Source: Ceratotherium simum simum
Lineage: Eukaryota > Chordata > Mammalia > Perissodactyla > Rhinocerotidae
NCBI RefSeq assembly: GCF_000283155.1
Contig: NW_004454175.1
Location: 7,922,071 to 7,986,070 of the forward strand
Length of the DNA stretch: 64,000 nt
Reading direction: 5' to 3'
Shown: in pieces, positions 62,188 through 64,000 of the stretch
Numbering within the stretch: position 1 is the first letter of the stretch
Layout of the letters: every line of letters starts with the position of its first letter
The notes under the pieces: generated by a model
The model's database searches: none
What the model was told of the DNA's origin: nothing
Seen by the model: only the letters and a program-made list of their open reading frames with translations
Translations under genes and position numbers: made by a program

Positions 62188-62479
62188 TTCTTGTTGTTGT
62201 CAGTGCCCTTAAGTCAATTCCAACTCTTAGTGACCCTGTGTACAGCAGAGAGGAGCCCTGCCCAGTCTTTCTGTGCCATGCTCTCCTCTTCCAACACTAT
62301 ATCAGACAATGCTTTGCTGCTATTCATAGAGTTTTCATGGCCTATTTTTTCAGAAGTGGGTGGCCAGGTCCTTCTTCCTAATCTGTCTTAATCTAGAAGT
62401 TCCACTAAAACATGTCCACCACGGGTGACCCTGTTGGTATTTGAAATATGATTGGCATAGCTTTCAGCATCACAGCAAC
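62188..62479 (-). mobile_element. Headless copy of the tRNA-Glu SINE body
   Basis: The reverse complement matches the body of the SINE at 28795-29200: it starts GTTGCTGTGATGCTGAAAGC (62479 leftwards), keeps the 'GGGTCAC' and 'GAGTTGGAATTGACTTAAG'-like blocks, and ends in the TTGTTGTTG tail at 62188-62200. The tRNA-Glu head and roughly 40 bases of the body are missing, so it is 5'-truncated. Confidence 0.75.
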
Positions 62480-64000
62480 ATTATAACAATCAAAGTTTCT
62501 ACCATGAAAAAGATGAACTGGAACGTAAACGAATCTTCTATAACTCAAGCAGAATCTAGACAATCATCTCTCAGAGATGTGGTAGAAAGAGTCTTCTATT
62601 GTTTAAGGAGGAGGTGGGGAGTAGACCCTTGAGAGTTTTCTTCTAACTGTAAGATTCTATTAATACAGTCCAAGTCATCGAACCTTGTCTATAGAATGAA
62701 TGTTAGTTATTTTCCTAAGATTTTAGAATCTCTAATATAGGAAAGCAAATGTTAGTCATTTCTCTTTGCCTTTTTTAAACTTCTCCTGGAAAGAAGAATA
62801 ATTAGGCAGACAGGCACTAATAAGGTAAAAGGAAGTCAAATAAAGGGACAATTAGTAAGCTCTATAAAGAATCAAGAAGATATTTACTCTTTTCCGGAAA
62901 AAACAGAAAGTGATCATTGCAAACAAATGGACCAACACTTCGGACATCAAAGCTACTCACCTGTGCATTGCAAGTGATCAATAATTATCTGTAAGTGAGA
63001 TAGTCAGAAATAGCAAGAGGAAGAGAGACCATAGTTGAAAAGCTGTAAGTTAATATGGGTTACAATGAGGTTTAAATGATAACACAGACTCTACAATGTG
63101 TTGTCAATGAATAACTTGTAAGTAGATATTTCTCTCAGTCTTAATCTGAATTAAATGTTTTCTTAAGAAATGTGAAACAAACTTTGTAGGCAGTGTTTAG
63201 TTAATTTATACTATTATTTAAATGAAACAAATAATTTAATTAAAGAAATCTCCACCACAATTTGTTGTAAGAAAGAAATTGATAAAAAGTTTTTGGTTAA
63301 TACAATCTTCACACTCAAGTTAATTTACATTTTCAATTAAATTCAAAAGTATTTTGAACCGCTGTGCTACATAACTCATAAATCTGGGTAATGACAATTT
63401 AATGAAGCTGTGTTACAGACTCTCCCTCCTCAGTTCTTCATAAAATTTAAAAAAAAAGTAAAACCAGCAAGAAATAAGATTAAAAAAAAGCAGAACAAAA
63501 GGAATAAAAGAGTAAAATCACATGTCATGAACTTTAAAAAGTGGCAGCCAAGGAACGAAATAGATGATTCTGTCCCAACTCAGAGCAGCTCCTTATTCCT
63601 CCTCCACCCCCAACCCCACCCCCATCCTCATAAGTAGTACAACATATCCTGTGAATTTTTATTTAAAACTTCCCACTTGAAGAAACCTCTATTCAGGGGC
63701 ATCCAGTAAAAATCTTAGGGTAGAAAATAAAACTCTGAAGGGTATAAGCTGTCATCCACTACTATAAAATCTCAGGATCTCTGTAGAAGCTTGAAAATCT
63801 GTTCAAGATCATCATATCCAGGCTTCCATACTTACTGGGAAGAATAGGGGTATCCTTCTTATGAATAATATACATTGCTAACAGGTGGAGTGAACCCTAA
63901 CATAGGGAATTTAATAAGAAGTTGAAGAAATAGCAGAGCCAACACCAGTGAAGCTCTCCTTCCCTACTCCTCCCCTATGAAATCCTTGGGTTATGCCACA

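Larger units (their letters stand above)
34912..64000 (+). other. PPP1R1C: Start of PPP1R1C intron 2 (continues past window)
   Basis: Exon 3 should begin within a Glu codon followed by an Ile-Asp-Asp-like stretch and an acidic/Ser-Lys-rich segment. I read the rest of the plus strand for such an AG-bounded segment and found none, so at least 29 kb belongs to this intron. It holds the repeats listed separately. Stretches with nothing recognised include about 34.9-36.3, 37.7-41.1, 43.0-45.0, 47.5-49.7, 50.4-51.1, 53.8-54.3, 55.0-56.4 and 62.5-64.0 kb. Confidence 0.75.

Noticed and set aside
63540..63600. Possible PPP1R1C exon 3: a GAAATAGATGAT (E-I-D-D) string near 63558
   Set aside because: It is the peptide start expected after exon 2, but there is no AG splice acceptor directly before the required two bases, and the following residues (SVPTQSSS) do not look like the family. 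Chance match.
1..64000. CRISPR arrays, operons, phage or plasmid features
   Set aside because: The window is mammalian nuclear DNA; no regularly spaced repeats or dense coding exist.

Overview
This is nuclear DNA from a mammal: AT-rich, almost all non-coding, and dense with interspersed repeats. At least seven tRNA-derived SINEs of the equine ERE type (start GGGGCYGGCCC.GTGGC, CACATACAGCAAC block, repeated 'AGAGGAGGATTGGCA...TTAGCTCAGGG' tails) point to a perissodactyl, most likely a horse-like species or a close relative such as a rhinoceros. No bacterial, phage or CRISPR-like structure is present. Almost all open reading frames are chance or repeat-derived.

The only protein-coding gene I can support is PPP1R1C (protein phosphatase 1 inhibitor subunit 1C, also called IPP5), on the + strand. 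Two coding exons are visible: exon 1 at 33073-33153 with the start codon and PP1-docking KIQF motif, and exon 2 at 34851-34911 with the RKRRPTP phospho-threonine motif. Both have canonical splice sites. Intron 1 is about 1.7 kb. Intron 2 opens at 34912 and appears to run past the window end, because no third exon was found. About 33 kb upstream is intergenic. From memory of the human chromosome 2 map, this would be the gap between ITPRID2 (SSFA2) and PPP1R1C.

Layout: 1-2.2 kb, a MaLR (MLT1-like) LTR with internal sequence; 2.3-2.6 kb, an ERE; 5.6-7.0 kb, an old L1/HAL1-like relic; 7.6-8.0 kb, an MLT1 LTR; 13.6-13.9 kb, a candidate hAT-type element; 16.9-17.3 kb and 18.2-18.6 kb, old L1; 20.8 kb, a tailless tRNA-Arg retropseudogene; 23.0-25.9 kb, L2, a young L1 piece and an MLT1 LTR; 27.5-30.4 kb, a pyrimidine tract, an MLT1 LTR, EREs, a tRNA-Glu-headed SINE and MIR; 33-35 kb, PPP1R1C exons; 35-64 kb, intron 2 with scattered MIR/L2, four EREs and, at 59.8-60.8 kb, an L1 with a 5' inversion and a probable 3' transduction.

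The strongest observations concern retrotransposition mechanism: (i) a 49-nt tRNA-Arg(ACG) fragment with perfect 13-bp target duplications and no poly(A); (ii) a twin-primed L1 carrying about 70 bp of non-L1 sequence before its terminal poly(A), inside an older L2 and bounded by 14-bp duplications. I found no convincing new gene system. Repeat family names come from recognition by eye, and repeat edges without stated target duplications are approximate.
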